From: Atriophallophorus winterbourni
Lineage: Eukaryota; Platyhelminthes; Trematoda; Plagiorchiida; Microphallidae
Reading direction: 5' to 3'
Assembly: GCA_013407085.1 (NCBI GenBank)
Contig: JACCGJ010000202.1
Coordinates: forward strand, 19,329 to 83,328
DNA length: 64,000 nt
This document shows positions 46,012-56,504 of the stretch, piece by piece. Positions within the stretch are counted from its first letter, which is position 1. Every line of letters starts with the position of its first letter. The notes beneath the pieces were generated by a model. It was not told the origin of the DNA. It did no database searches and saw only the letters and a list, made by a program, of their open reading frames with translations. The translations under genes were made by a program, and so were the position numbers.

Positions 46012-46452
46012 ACGCGGGAACCGATCCGATGTGTCTAACTACAGACCAATCATATTGTTGCCAGTGGTCTCTAAACTTCTCTAACGATTTGTGAGCTGAT
46101 GAACTTATCAAACATTTAGAACAAAAATCTTGTTTCCGTCGCACAGCACGGATTTAGGACCAGTCTTCTCATAATTCTTGATAAGTGGACTCGAGCAATG
46201 GATAATGGATTCCATATCCATGCTTATTACTTGGATATGTCTAAAGCTTTTGACCGTGTTATCCACAGCTGCTATAGAAATTAGAGGAGCTCGGGGTGGG
46301 CGGCAGATTATTGGACTGAATCCAGGATTACTTGGTAGACTTATGAGGGTTAGAGTTGATGGGCCACTATACAGCCCATTAAAAGTTACAAGGGGTGTAC
46401 CTCAAGGTTCAGTCTTGGGGCCAATACTCTTCCTGGTGTACGCGATATACTC
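46012..46452 (+). mobile_element. CR1-like RT fragment, duplicate
   Basis: This is the counterpart of 23729-24175 with a few small deletions, for example near 46265 and 46335. Confidence 0.72.
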
Positions 46453-46924
46453 GTCACGCGGTGATTTAATCTGGATCATTCTTAAACCTTTAGATTTCTG
46501 TTGAAGATATCTAGTGGGCTCAATCATTTTTAGTGTCCCATGATCAATATTTCGAAAGTTCCTATTTTCCACATCACCGTAGAAATTTTGTGCGAGGGCA
46601 AAATTTGTTGTCGCAGTTTTGACTTGCTCGGGACCGCTATCATTCGGAAGATCTGCTTCTGCTGAATTCAGCAAGCTGTGTTTCCTTTTTTGAGATAAAA
46701 CCTACGGTCACCAGGACTGTATTACTCGATAATTTGCATTCAATACATTGCGATAAGTTCCCACACGAACCTCGCAAATTTCATCTCTCAACCGTTAATC
46801 GATGGATACGCGCCTAGGTATTTACGTGGAAGCTATCTAAACCCACATTCAACGATCAGACGACCTTGACCTCAACCGCTATCGGATGGCACGATCATTT
46901 ACAAAAAGGGGGAAAAGTGAAATA

Positions 46925-49900
46925 GAACGTAGTCATGTGTTATATGTGCTCTACTATGGTACATACTAATTGCGACACAGTTTGAACTAAAGAGGCAGTT
47001 GTCTTTATTATTAACGCTGAACTTCCAAGTGTCTGTTATGTATGCAGAGTCTGTAGAACAAAGCCGTTTAACTGTTCCAAGACCAATGTTTCACAATAAG
47101 GAAACATAGAAGATCGAATAAAATGCTTAGAAAACTGTTCTCGAATATTCGAAGAAACATTGGAGTCGATAGTGTATGCTCACAATGACTCACTAAAAAG
47201 TGAAACAAACCGAAACCCAGCGCTACATCCCTTAGCTCCACAAGATGATCCGCTACGTAACGAGAATTTGCGGGAGGCTGAACAGCTTAGTGATGCCTAC
47301 GCAGATGTTAGTCAGCTTAAAAAGTCGAAGGGGCGTCTACTGACTGTCCATCAGCAGAATTCCTATACCTCCAAAACTAATACTAATACTGCACAAATGT
47401 GCCGGAGATATCCGGGACACTTTTCTCAAGTAGACGAACTCACGACATTGAACAATGTTACCAGCTGTGTTCAATGATGGATATCAGCTAGATACTGCCT
47501 GATTCAATAACTCGCCTAAGTCGGCACCCCAATTCTTCTCACCTTGACGAACCGCGTTTACTGAGAATAACTCTCAAAAGCCAAAAACAGATGAAGACGT
47601 TCTTCTAAACTCTTACTTGTTCCGTACATGTTCACAGACCAAATGTCGCATACATGTTGATATTCCGTGGTTGGAGAGAAAAGGTAACTTAAACAATGGG
47701 GAAAAATCTGACAAACGCAGTGTTGTTCTTCTTGGTGTTCACGAACACACTAACACTGCTTCGGGAAGTGAAATAAAGCATCACGATTAAAAACAGTGGT
47801 TCCACATTGCCAACAGCATCGGAGCTCACGAGTCAGTCATGGTGGACACTTTTAGAATACCTCGGTCACCAAACTATAAAGGTGATGGGCCCAAACCTCT
47901 AAAAATAACATTTTTAACGAAAGGTATAATGGAATCATTTAGGGCCAACTGGAAAGCAAATCATCCCGAAGGATGTTAGAATGAGTGTCCACAGACTTTC
48001 TACGCCAAAACCGCCTAATGAATTACAGCTTCTACAATCAGACGAGACTCCGATTAGAAACACTGTGAAAATCCCAAAAAACGATCGATGTCCGACTCTC
48101 TAAGGGTCGGATAAGTAGACGAGCTTTCAGCTCCATCACTGTATACGAAAACCACAATCAATTGCCTATATACAAACGCACAATACCTGTTAAACAAACT
48201 AGCTGAAATGAAGGATCTATGTATTCAGCACTTACTCGTCATAGCAATAACTGAGACATGGTTCCAACCTCACCTTAGCCATCGCGAGCTCTCTATTCCA
48301 AACATGACCCTTTTTCGGGAGACCGCTTTAATAACAGGTGTTGGAGTAGCTTTTTACCACCACGAATGTTTATACAGCACGGTAGTTACAGACACTGAAC
48401 TCGATCTGGAAGACAGTATATGGTGCAACTTGAAGCTCAAATCGGGCGACAGTCGCATCGTTAGTGTAGTTTACGGTTCACCATCATCATTGGATGCGCA
48501 TAACGAAAATCTCTTGGAAGCAATGCAATACGCCGGAAAACAGCGCAATTCGCAATTGCTGATTATGGGTGACTTCAATCTGCCTGAACTATATAACCGA
48601 GTAGATCATCCACCCCGATTACCAGACTAAAAATTTCGCGAACTGTTCGATTACATCCCCTTGCATAATCATGTTTTCGATTATACACGACAACGATATT
48701 TGAAACAGACCTCGGTTCTAGACCTAGTCTTAACCTCTGAAGCCACGGCCGTTGAAGATGTTCAATATCACCGACCACCTTGTTCTATTCTTTCAATACG
48801 TGTGCAAGGGCAGTAGAATTGTCAAGCAAACGAAACGAAATAGAAAAGTGGATTACATTGGTTTGGTAGAAACAATGGTAGCTTTCGATGAACATAATAT
48901 AAATTTCAGTGATCCGGACTCGCAATGCACAACCCCGACAGAGCATATCACCAACATGATGCATTTTAATTCTAAATATGTCCCGAAAAGTAATAGAAAA
49001 GAACCCCACTTCAGAATACGCAATCGCACTAGAAAATGGTCGACAAATGGAAATGTGGCATTGGCTATTCACAGGGTCGTCAGAACAGAATCGACCTTGG
49101 AAATTTTTACTCACGAGTTTTCACCCCCAATGGTGCATTACTACCATCAGAATTATCAGTACTAATTGTACCGGAGACTATATGCGATATGTGTATCAAT
49201 TCTGAAATGATGCAGCACCACCTATGCAAGTTGAATATCAACAAGTCCCCGGGAGGTGACGGAATCACACCTGCAATCCTAAAGTTACGCGGCAGTCAAT
49301 TGTGCGAGCCACTTTGTGATTTATTTAATCACTCTTTGAGGGAGCGTGTTTTTTCGGACTGACTGGAAGAGAGGAATCATAACACCTATCCACAAAGGTG
49401 GAACTCCCTCTGACCCAGCAAATTACCTCCTTGTTACACTCCTTCAAGTGATCCCACTACCGGTTTCTGGCTGTTTGTCGTCGTCAGGTGGAGATAGAAA
49501 GATGTATATATATATATTCTTTTCTTATACGAATATTCTATGGTGTTGTACAGCTACACGCTTTTTATACCATGAATTCTCGAATCTTGCTGCACGCCTA
49601 TATCACCGCCCTACAAAACTGGTGACCGGACGATACAACAGTTATACAGTGGAGGATTGCAACTCTGAGCCTATTTGACTGTCGTACCGTAGTCTCGGGG
49701 GTGATTTGAACACGCTGTTCAACCTTCTGCATACAGTGGATCACCCACATAAACACCTGTTTCATAGGCAAGAAGCACGTGGTAACATATCTCATGGCTA
49801 AAAGTTAATTATTTCACACTCTAGATCCAATTGTTGAAGGTTCTTCTTTGTTGCCGAGTTTGGTTATATGGAATATCACTTGTGTATCAAGCCTGAACAC

Positions 49901-50083
49901 GTTCAAGACTGAACTTGACAGGTATATGTTGACCAAATCCAACCTCTCACCTCAATACATAAGCTCACTTTCCGTATTGACAAAACATTTTTGTTATTTT
50001 TATGCATTCCCTATATTTTTAATCTATGGGTACTGTAAAGTATTTGATTTGGGACCATTAAACTTTGAATTACTTTGACCCGA
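46925..50083 (+). mobile_element. CR1-like LINE, ORF1 to tail, internally deleted
   Basis: The + strand shows the PHD second half, then ORF1 core (RSVVLLGVHEHTNTAS, VMVDTFRIPRSPNYKGDGP). The endonuclease at 48150-48930 follows, with an open stretch 48208-48630 carrying IAITETWFQP, VVYGSPSS and LLIMGDFNLP. Then come the linker, an RT start (LNINKSPGGDGITPAIL, ITPIHKGGTPSDPANYL), a foreign insert at 49452-49585, the C-terminal block (TKLVTGRYN, HSRSNC), and a tail ACCATTAAACTTTGAATTACTTTG at about 50083. The central RT, including the catalytic box, is missing. The first 750 bases belong to the duplication. Confidence 0.8.
49452..49585. repeat. Hammerhead piece joined to a CR1-like tail
   Basis: A roughly 130-bp block sits at the point where the surrounding CR1 loses its central RT. 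The left part (49453-49494) is a family-B hammerhead in - orientation: CCAC, CTGACGA, a weak helix II, GAAA, CCGG, TA, GTGG. The right part resembles a CR1 3-prime UTR (TATGGTGTTGTACAG, then TATACCATGAATTCTCGAATC). Confidence 0.55.
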
Positions 50084-51690
50084 GCTGCTATTTCTGATAT
50101 ATTCTGCACATACGGAAAAGCGCGTCTAACTCTGTTTTCATCATCATTTCTTTGTCGGGTACGGTTGAACTTGTTGCGCAATACGAAGCTTCTTGGGTAT
50201 CCTTTCTTCTGGAACACTTTGAACAGGTATTCTTATTCAGGTCTTAGTTCCCGTGTGCTGCTCTATTGAATAGGGTTCTAACGCAGCTGTGTATATGGTT
50301 GGTCTGGTGATTGCTGTGGAAGTTCAAGATTTAATCCGTGTGTGTATTATGGACAGCAAATTTCCTTCACTTATTCGTCTCAGCTTGTCTTGAATGACAA
50401 ATCGGTGATTTATTCTTCAGTAAACGGAATGTATCTCATGACTCTGATGATGACGCCAAGCTACATTGCTTACCATTAACCACTTAGGAGTTCGGCTTCT
50501 TAGTTTCAATTCAACGTTTTTCTCGAGTTCTTGAGGAGAAATTTAGAGTTGACATCGATTGAATTTGAGAGATGTGTTAATAACCATACCCAGAAGTCGT
50601 GTACGTTGCTGGTTACCCGTTTGCAGTCAATCGCGTTTTGAAGAGCAGCGCTCAGTCATAATATCGATTCATCTATCTGGTTTACTGGTATCACTTATTC
50701 TTACGACTTGAACGAGAGTTAAACGGTCGCCGCCATTTGCACGCTCTGCAGTATCTGTTCGTCTCCAGCTTGAAGATGACGCCATGACAATATGATCATG
50801 TAGGTTAATCTTTGAATACACGGGCTGACAATACTTCTCACGACCTTGACACCGCATAAGGGCTTTAAAACAGTGAATTTAACGTGGGTGAACAACAAAA
50901 TAATGCAACTCAAACTGAGGGTACTCTACTGAGATCGGTCATTTTAAGGCAATTTGCTGTCGAACTGTTGGCGTGGTCCTGAAAAGCGGTGGAAATGGCC
51001 CAACACGACACGTCATTTATCTTTCTGCGCTTTACATGGAATTACATTATGATGTTGTACTTGGACATTTTAGCGTCGTGAGCAAATTCAATTAAACCGC
51101 GGTTTGAAAGCCAAACAACATCAGAGCTCACAGAACATATATTTGATGTGATTTTCCCGGTTAGTGCAAGATTCCCGAAATGGGCAACGATACTCTGTTG
51201 TCGATTGGCTTTCAATAGTAAACAAGTCAAGCAGTTGGAGTTGCTAATGGGTTTAGTTTGAATAAGGAATATCGTATTAAGGTGGACAGCAATGGGTGCC
51301 GAATGCTCGACCTTATCTAACACGATACGATAGAATTCCTAAATACATAAAGGCTAAAGGGCACTACATACAAAATTAAGCAACCACCCCAAGAAGATGC
51401 TCACTGCAAGACCGGTACTGAACACGATTATGAGACTAATCCTCTATTACAGTGCGAGTTATTACTAAATCAATAGTTGGATCTAAATTTGTGGATCCGA
51501 GTGGGAGGTGTTTTCGTTGTGCAAGAGCAGGGTTAATATAAAACTGATTTGTTCCATTGCTGACATCACTGAGCCAAACAAGCATCCTGACCGTGAGCAC
51601 AGATACTCTTAAGTTATCAAGACAAGGAAAGATTTGCTACCCATATCATTACAAACATGTAGCAAATCTATTTCGCTTGTGTGCTTCCAG
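50084..51690. other. Intron G-H, distal part, unassigned
   Basis: I recognise no exon or element with certainty. A - strand frame at 51042-51323 and another at 50669-50857 have no family motif I know. A short dispersed repeat R2 (AAGATGCTCACTGCAAGACC at about 51392) recurs at 53069 and, altered, at 60914. Confidence 0.4.
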
Positions 51691-51862
51691 GGATTCCGTC
51701 GTTAGTTCAGAAACGGAAAAGGTATGGGACAACTTGTACGTGGCATTACAACGATATCTCGCCATTCTCAAGCATCGAGCCAAATTGATTCGTGAGTCGG
51801 ATGCAATCAGAAGTCAAAATATTGAACTTCGTCACCTACTTAAACAGTATCTGAAATCACCG
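51691..51862 (+). CDS. DRC1: DRC1 exon H (penultimate)
   Basis: The acceptor is GTGCTTCCAG and the donor GTAAGT at 51863. One base completes the ACG codon begun by exon G, then 57 codons end in phase 0. It reads KVWDNLYVALQRYLAILKHR, AKLIRESDAIRSQNIELRH and LLKQYLKSP, the conserved C-terminal coiled coil of DRC1 (form LWDALY-ALEKY, then QN-EL--LLQQYL). This is one of the two strongest pieces of evidence for the gene name. The open frame upstream of the acceptor is intronic. Confidence 0.92.
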
Positions 51863-51934
51863 GTAAGTCAATGAACGTTTTTGATGTGTGAATAACTTGA
51901 ACAACAATGAGTCTTTCACACTTTCTTGTTTCAG

Positions 51935-51985
51935 GTCAATCAAGATTTGCAAATCCCTCCACAAGACACGATGCAAATTCAATAA
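51935..51985 (+). CDS. DRC1: DRC1 exon I (terminal, with stop)
   Basis: A 72-bp intron separates it from exon H (acceptor TTGTTTCAG). Sixteen codons, VNQDLQIPPQDTMQIQ, then TAA at 51983-51985. The V/IN-ELQ-PPTQ form is the known extreme C-terminus of DRC1 proteins, so the gene ends here. I see no clear polyadenylation signal close by. Confidence 0.92.
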   Translation, partial: VNQDLQIPPQDTMQIQ

Positions 51986-52330
51986 GCCATGAGAGAAATA
52001 TTTCGTTACACAGCTTAATTAGTCAAGAAGCATTCGTCATTCGGAGATTTTTTGCTTTCTCCTGTAATCTTATGAAATGAAGATTAAAATGAGAAATTGA
52101 ATCGAAAACAGAGTTTTGTAAATATTTGGTTGAAACCAATGCATTTCACGGAATCTACATGGGTGTGGTGGTACCAGCCTCGCCCAACAGTGTCTTACAA
52201 GTTCAAAGTGTTGGAACCGTTCCACCACTGTCTCAAGGCATAGGAATCCCGATCGTACTGTCTCTAATTGATGGGTATAAACTGCAGGAAAACCCGTCGT
52301 TAAGTGTGTGAGGCTTTTAGTTCAAGCCCA
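51986..52330. other. DRC1 3-prime flank
   Basis: Probably 3-prime UTR and flank. No further coding feature is recognised. Confidence 0.4.
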
Positions 52331-52471
52331 TGAGTGTAACTGATTTACATCTGAGGGCACGTGATTATAGAGATCTGTCGTGCCAATCTTATCCAACAAT
52401 GGCCTAGAAGTTCATAGCTTGTTTTCCATTCCTCCACTGTTTTAAGCGCATGCAGATCCTGATCTTACTGT

Positions 52472-52513
52472 CCCTACCTGATGAGTGCAAACAGCACGAA
52501 ACCGGTCGTGGGG
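52472..52513 (+). ncRNA. Hammerhead ribozyme motif, family A, intact core
   Basis: Helix I 5-prime strand is CCCTAC (52472-52477) and the core CTGATGA (52478-52484). Helix II is GTGC (52485-52488), AAACA loop and GCAC (52494-52497), four perfect pairs. GAAA is at 52498-52501, CCGG at 52502-52505, and TC (52506-52507) closes a GTC cleavage triplet. GTGGGG (52508-52513) pairs with the first strand at all six positions, one U-G. Every invariant hammerhead base is present. This is the most convincing ribozyme of the window. Helix III is a bare CCGG palindrome, so cleavage may need a second copy. Confidence 0.8.
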
Positions 52514-52696
52514 TGTGACGGAAAAGCATGCAAATGAATATTTTGATTCATGGTTATGGGTTTAACCCCATTTAACGTGTTTGGACAAGTGATTGAACAG
52601 GTTGGTCGTACCAGCCTTATCCAACGGTGGCATACAAGCGCTCCTTGTTTCCCATTCCTCCACTGTTTCAAGGCATGTAGATCCTGATCTTACTGT

Positions 52697-52738
52697 CCCT
52701 ACCTGATGAGTGCAAACAGCACGAAGCTGGTTGTAGGT
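52697..52738 (+). ncRNA. Hammerhead motif, family A, second unit
   Basis: It has the same layout 225 bp downstream. CTGATGA (52703-52709) and the GTGC/GCAC helix II are intact. GAAA has become GAAG (52723-52726), helix III reads CTGG, and the cleavage triplet is GTT. Helix I (CCTAC with GTAGG) keeps five pairs, and the U-G pair of the first unit is a U-A pair here. Activity is doubtful because of the A to G change. Confidence 0.65.
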
Positions 52739-52899
52739 TGAATGAACATGTAAAAAGCGACATTTACATTCGTTTCAGTGCATCCACGGCGCACTGTGTT
52801 CATGCGATTGAATAGTTTGATTGTAGCAGCCTGATCCAGGAGTGGCTTCAAAGTTTAAGCTTTTAAATTTCTGCTCAACTTTGGTGCACTTATTTGAAA

Positions 52900-53310
52900 G
52901 CATAGGTCACGAACCAGAATGAGGTTCTTAGCCACTCAGAGACATAAAAACAGAGATTAGCATCGGAACTGAGTTCTCTGCGAAATCAGCGATTTCAATG
53001 CTACGCGTCTCAACACGATTGCTTAGCCACCGTCCGATAAACATAAACGGTTCCCCAGGCACGTTTATAAGATGCTCACAGCAAGACCAGCGTCGAATAC
53101 GGTTGAGCGACACAACATCCAGCGTCAACACACCGAGTGACTTATCGCATAATGAGGATCAACAGATTCACATTTAATCATACAATAATGGCATATGTTA
53201 ATGCTCGCATTAATAGCCTGCGTATCCCACTTCGAAACTTCTCTCAAACATTTGAAGGTAGTTTGCGAGGAAAAATAACGCATATACACAATATTTTTTA
53301 TACGGATGTG
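52900..53310. other. Unassigned, with repeat R2
   Basis: Repeat R2 (AAGATGCTCACAGCAAGACC) lies at about 53069. Otherwise no feature is recognised. Confidence 0.35.
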
Positions 53311-54525
53311 ATTGTATGCTCATTCAGTTTTAGTGAGCGGGGTGCGGCAGGACTGCCCTATCTCGCCGTTCCTTTTTAACTTCGTGATCGACGATGTCCT
53401 GAGAAAAGCTTTAGCTGGCCTGGTGGGCACAGGTGTTGAACTTCTGCCGGGTGAGCGAGCGACCGATCTAGAGTATGCCGATGACATCGCACTTCTGGGA
53501 GATGACCCTAATATAATGCAACAAGCCCTGGACCGCCTGGCACTTGAAGCTTCAAGGTATGACATGTGCTTTGCGCCTAACAAGTGTAAAACACTTACCC
53601 AGGATTAGAGCGGCTCTCTTCCAAACCTAACTGTGTGCGATGTCAATCATGAATTGGTCGACAGCTGTGTTTACCTTGGCAGTTGTATCTCCGCTGGAGA
53701 TTGTGTCGAGGACGAGATCTCACATCGTGTTCGCAAAGCGGGTGCAGCGTTTGCCAACCTTCGCCACCTGTGGCGTCGACGCGATGTTTCACTCCATACT
53801 AAAGGCCGAGTGTACAACGCAGTGGTGCGTGCTACACTCCTTTATGGCTGCGAAACCTGGTAAATCCGAGCGGAAGATGTCCGTCGGCTTTCTGTTTTTG
53901 ATACCCGTTGCCTGCGTAGAATTGCTCGCATTCGGTGGCAGCATCGTGTTACAAATATAGATGTCTGCAATCGGGTGTTAGGACCAGGTGGCCACGGACT
54001 AAGAGAAATGCTGATGCTTGCTCGCTTGCGATGGTTGGGACATGTTTTAAGAATGCCTACTCACCGTTTACCGTACCGCGCCTTATTCACAGAGCCTGAC
54101 AGAAGCTGGGAGAAAAGATCGGGTGGCCAGTCCATGATGTGGCGCGTTGGGATGAAGAAACTCACCGTAGCGCTGGGCTCAGTTGGGCGTATTCGTTTGC
54201 CTGGGTGGGGTCCAAAAGCTCCACCTAATAGTTGGCTGGAAACCTTACGCGATATGGCTACAAACCGAAGTCAGTGGCGCCAGTGTATTTTATGAAGTGT
54301 GTCATAATTTTTTTTATTCGTTATTATTTTACATAAAAAAACAAAATAAAACCAAAAAATCGCATGCAACTACAACAACAAGCTGCTTCTTTGTGCATTT
54401 GCTTTTGCGTATTCCGCTTGCCTGCTTTCCCTTTTCCACGCGCTTGCTTATCTGCTTTTCTTGCTTCATATTGCTTGGCACTTTGTCTGGCTCCAGACTT
54501 GTGCTTCATGATGATGATGATGAGT
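53310..54525 (+). mobile_element. RTE-clade LINE, RT to 3-prime end
   Basis: The frames together encode VSGVRQDCPISPFLFNFVI, LEYADDIALL (catalytic box intact), FAPNKCKTLTQD, VDSCVYLGSCISAGDCVEDE and LRHLWRRRDVSLHTKGRVY. The C-terminal part follows: VVRATLLYGCETW, DTRCLRRIARIRWQHRVTN, ARLRWLGHVLRMPTHRLPYR, GRIRLPGWGPK and TNRSQWRQCIL. Three or four frame breaks are present. A 3-prime UTR of about 220 bases ends in an ATGATGATGATGATGA run. The endonuclease is missing. It is closely similar to pieces at 54890-55790 and 57175-58800. Confidence 0.88.
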
Positions 54526-54544
54526 GAGCCTTGAAACGGTGGTA

Positions 54545-54760
54545 AAGGAAGATATACTTGTATGCTAGTTTTACATAGGGTTGTTACAAAGAACCACGAT
54601 AATCAAATACAGAGTCACAAAGTGATACTTAGTCAACCACCAAGGCGCTAATAAACGAACAATATATTTCGGTGCCCACATCCCCACCCCTTTCACACCA
54701 CTACCGGTTTCCGGCTGTTTTCTCTCATCAAGTGGAGACAGTAACTTGGGTATACTGTTT
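54545..54760 (-). repeat. Family-B repeat with hammerhead motif
   Basis: The full set of family-B blocks (ATACTTGTATGC, ACAAAGAACCACGAT, GTCACAAAGTGA, GGTGCCCACATCCCC) leads into a - strand hammerhead at 54696-54737: CTCCAC, TTGATGA (first core base C changed to T), an unpaired helix II, GAAA, CCGG, TA, GTGGTG. It is probably inactive, but helix I keeps its CCAC/GTGG pairs. Confidence 0.65.
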
Positions 54761-54889
54761 CATGCGGCATGATGTTTTCTGTAATGTGAATGAGACTTTG
54801 AAAAATACTGAACCTTTGGAACAATAGGCGTAAAAAGAAAAAAGTGAATAAGTAAAGCGGCATCGGCACCACAGGTTCCAGTCAAGATT

Positions 54890-55790
54890 TCTTCACCACT
54901 CATGCCACATCATTGACTGGCCTCGGAGTTTTTCTCTCAGCCTATAACAAACTCGGCTAATAAGGCGTGGTATAGTAAGTGCTGACGAGGCGTTCCTAAA
55001 AAAACTGCAGTCATCGCCAACGAGCTAGCATCAACATTTCTCTCAGTTCGTGGCCAATTGACTCAAAAACCATTTTGCGGACATCTGTAAAAGTAGCGCG
55101 ATGATTTAATCGAATGCAAGCTAGGCTACACAAGTAACGTTTATCAAAATTATCTTCGGCTCGGGTAGACCAGTTTCGCCAACATGTATATATGCTATCA
55201 CAAACCTGGATCCAGGCAAAGTGCTTCACAGTCAAAGTCATCAGGATGTCCAGTTCAGCAATAGAGGAGAATATACGTAGATCAGGATGAGAACGTTGTT
55301 CGCCGAGCTTATGTAGTTGTCGAGTTCTAGACAGATATGAAAAAGGAAAACGGCAGTGAGGCGACTTCATTGTGTTTTTGTATGCAGCTCAGTACAATAG
55401 AGATGCGTCGTAGAGACACAACTGATGAGATAAATAAAGCTATCGACCAGTACTAGATTGATCACGAATGGAGAAATTTGGGGGGGGGGGGGAATCGCCC
55501 AAGACATGTAAGTATTTTACACTTGTTAGGTGCAAAGCACCTTGAAGCTCCAAGTGTCAGGGCTTGTTCAGTTATACGAGGGTTATTTACCAGAAAGGCG
55601 GTGTCAGCCACATACTCACATCGGTAGCCGTCATCCAGCAGAAGTACAACGAATGCACCAGCTAGAGCTTTCCTAAAGGAACGGTGAGATAGGGCAGCGC
55701 AGTTGCTTCCCACGGGAGATACCGAACAAGGATGATAACCGCCGTTGAGCTTCAGAGACACGCTAATTTGCGCCACAGATGGCCAATGTT
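54890..55790 (-). mobile_element. RTE-clade LINE fragment, decayed
   Basis: On the - strand, RKALAGAFVVLLLDDGYRCE, VADTAFLVNNPRITEQAL, SRCFAPNKCKIL, then GHELREMLMLARWR and a terminal part near 54900 follow RTE order. Dispersed repeat R1 interrupts it at about 55180-55340. A run of 13 G (55480-55492) sits inside it. Confidence 0.7.
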
Positions 55791-55799
55791 ACGAAAGGC

Positions 55800-56500
55800 T
55801 ACCGTAACTCTAGAAATGTGAGCTCAAATCTCGTATTAGCACGCGATACTAGTAATACAGCTACCTAAATAGGTCAACAGTCTACCAACGCAAGTTCCTT
55901 ATTGTAAAGACATAACAGTTTCGCTAGATCCATAACTTGGAACAGAATTTGAACTTCGATGCCAAGCACATTCCAAAGGATGGCATGAAACCACATAGTC
56001 GGTAAAAAGTAGACTGAGCATTCGTAGAGAATTGGTCGAACGTCTATTTCGTCACTATTGCGCGGAGAGTGGACCTTGACGTGGTGCGATGATTGCGTAC
56101 CTCCGTCACCAATCGAGCAATTATGGGTTATGTCCTACGAACACAAGCAGAGCTACTCATCCCCGAACATCAAAGGATAGTCACGTCAAGAACCCTGTTC
56201 TGCTGTCTAGACATGATCGGCCTACCAGTATCCCAGCCACATACCACCATGATAATTACAAATCTAAAGTGTATCGTCCGTCGCACACGATGAATCGGGT
56301 CGCCTTACACCTGCTGCATTCAGCGGGGATGATAAGCAAAAAACAAGCTACTGCTGGCTCTACTATTCAATCATTTATATTCTTCCTACCAATGTTTTCA
56401 CCATCCAGTATGTTCATCAGCCGACCAAATCCTTTTCAAAGCTTAGCACATATTGACCCCAAAATACATTATATAAAACCACGCACGTTTGCATACAGAG
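55800..56500. other. Unassigned
   Basis: The 139-codon open frame at 56089-56508 overlaps a second open frame and has no recognisable motif. I treat it as chance. Confidence 0.35.
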
Positions 56501-56504
56501 TTGG

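Larger units (their letters stand above)
40404..47672 (+). repeat. Large duplication, copy 2 (7.3 kb)
   Basis: This is the counterpart of 18366-25386 in the same orientation and starts at the first base after the gap. It includes 235 bp absent from copy 1 (42524-42758), a 12-bp tandem doubling at 43183-43206, and a few small indels. Beyond 47672 the sequence continues as the rest of a + strand CR1, whereas copy 1 is interrupted there by an antisense CR1. Confidence 0.9.
52335..52900 (+). repeat. Family-A tandem repeat with hammerhead motifs
   Basis: There are two units in tandem with a 225-bp period (CTGATGA at 52478 and 52703) plus a third partial unit ending near 52900 (GCAGCCTGATCCAGGAGTGGC, matching the unit start). 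Shared blocks are CTTATCCAAC, ATGG, TTGTTT-CCATTCCTCCACTGTTT, GATCCTGATCTTACTGTCCC, then the ribozyme. It begins about 350 bp after the DRC1 stop, in the sense strand of that gene. Confidence 0.78.

Noticed and set aside
51042..51323. 93-codon - strand frame as a gene
   Set aside because: No family motif, no splice support and no second copy. It may be an old element, but this cannot be shown.
51557..51690. Extending DRC1 exon H upstream to the first ATG
   Set aside because: The AG at 51690 gives exact phase continuity with exon G and protein continuity with DRC1, and upstream residues do not match the family.
54696..54737. Calling the 54.7-kb hammerhead functional
   Set aside because: The first core base is T instead of C and helix II does not pair.
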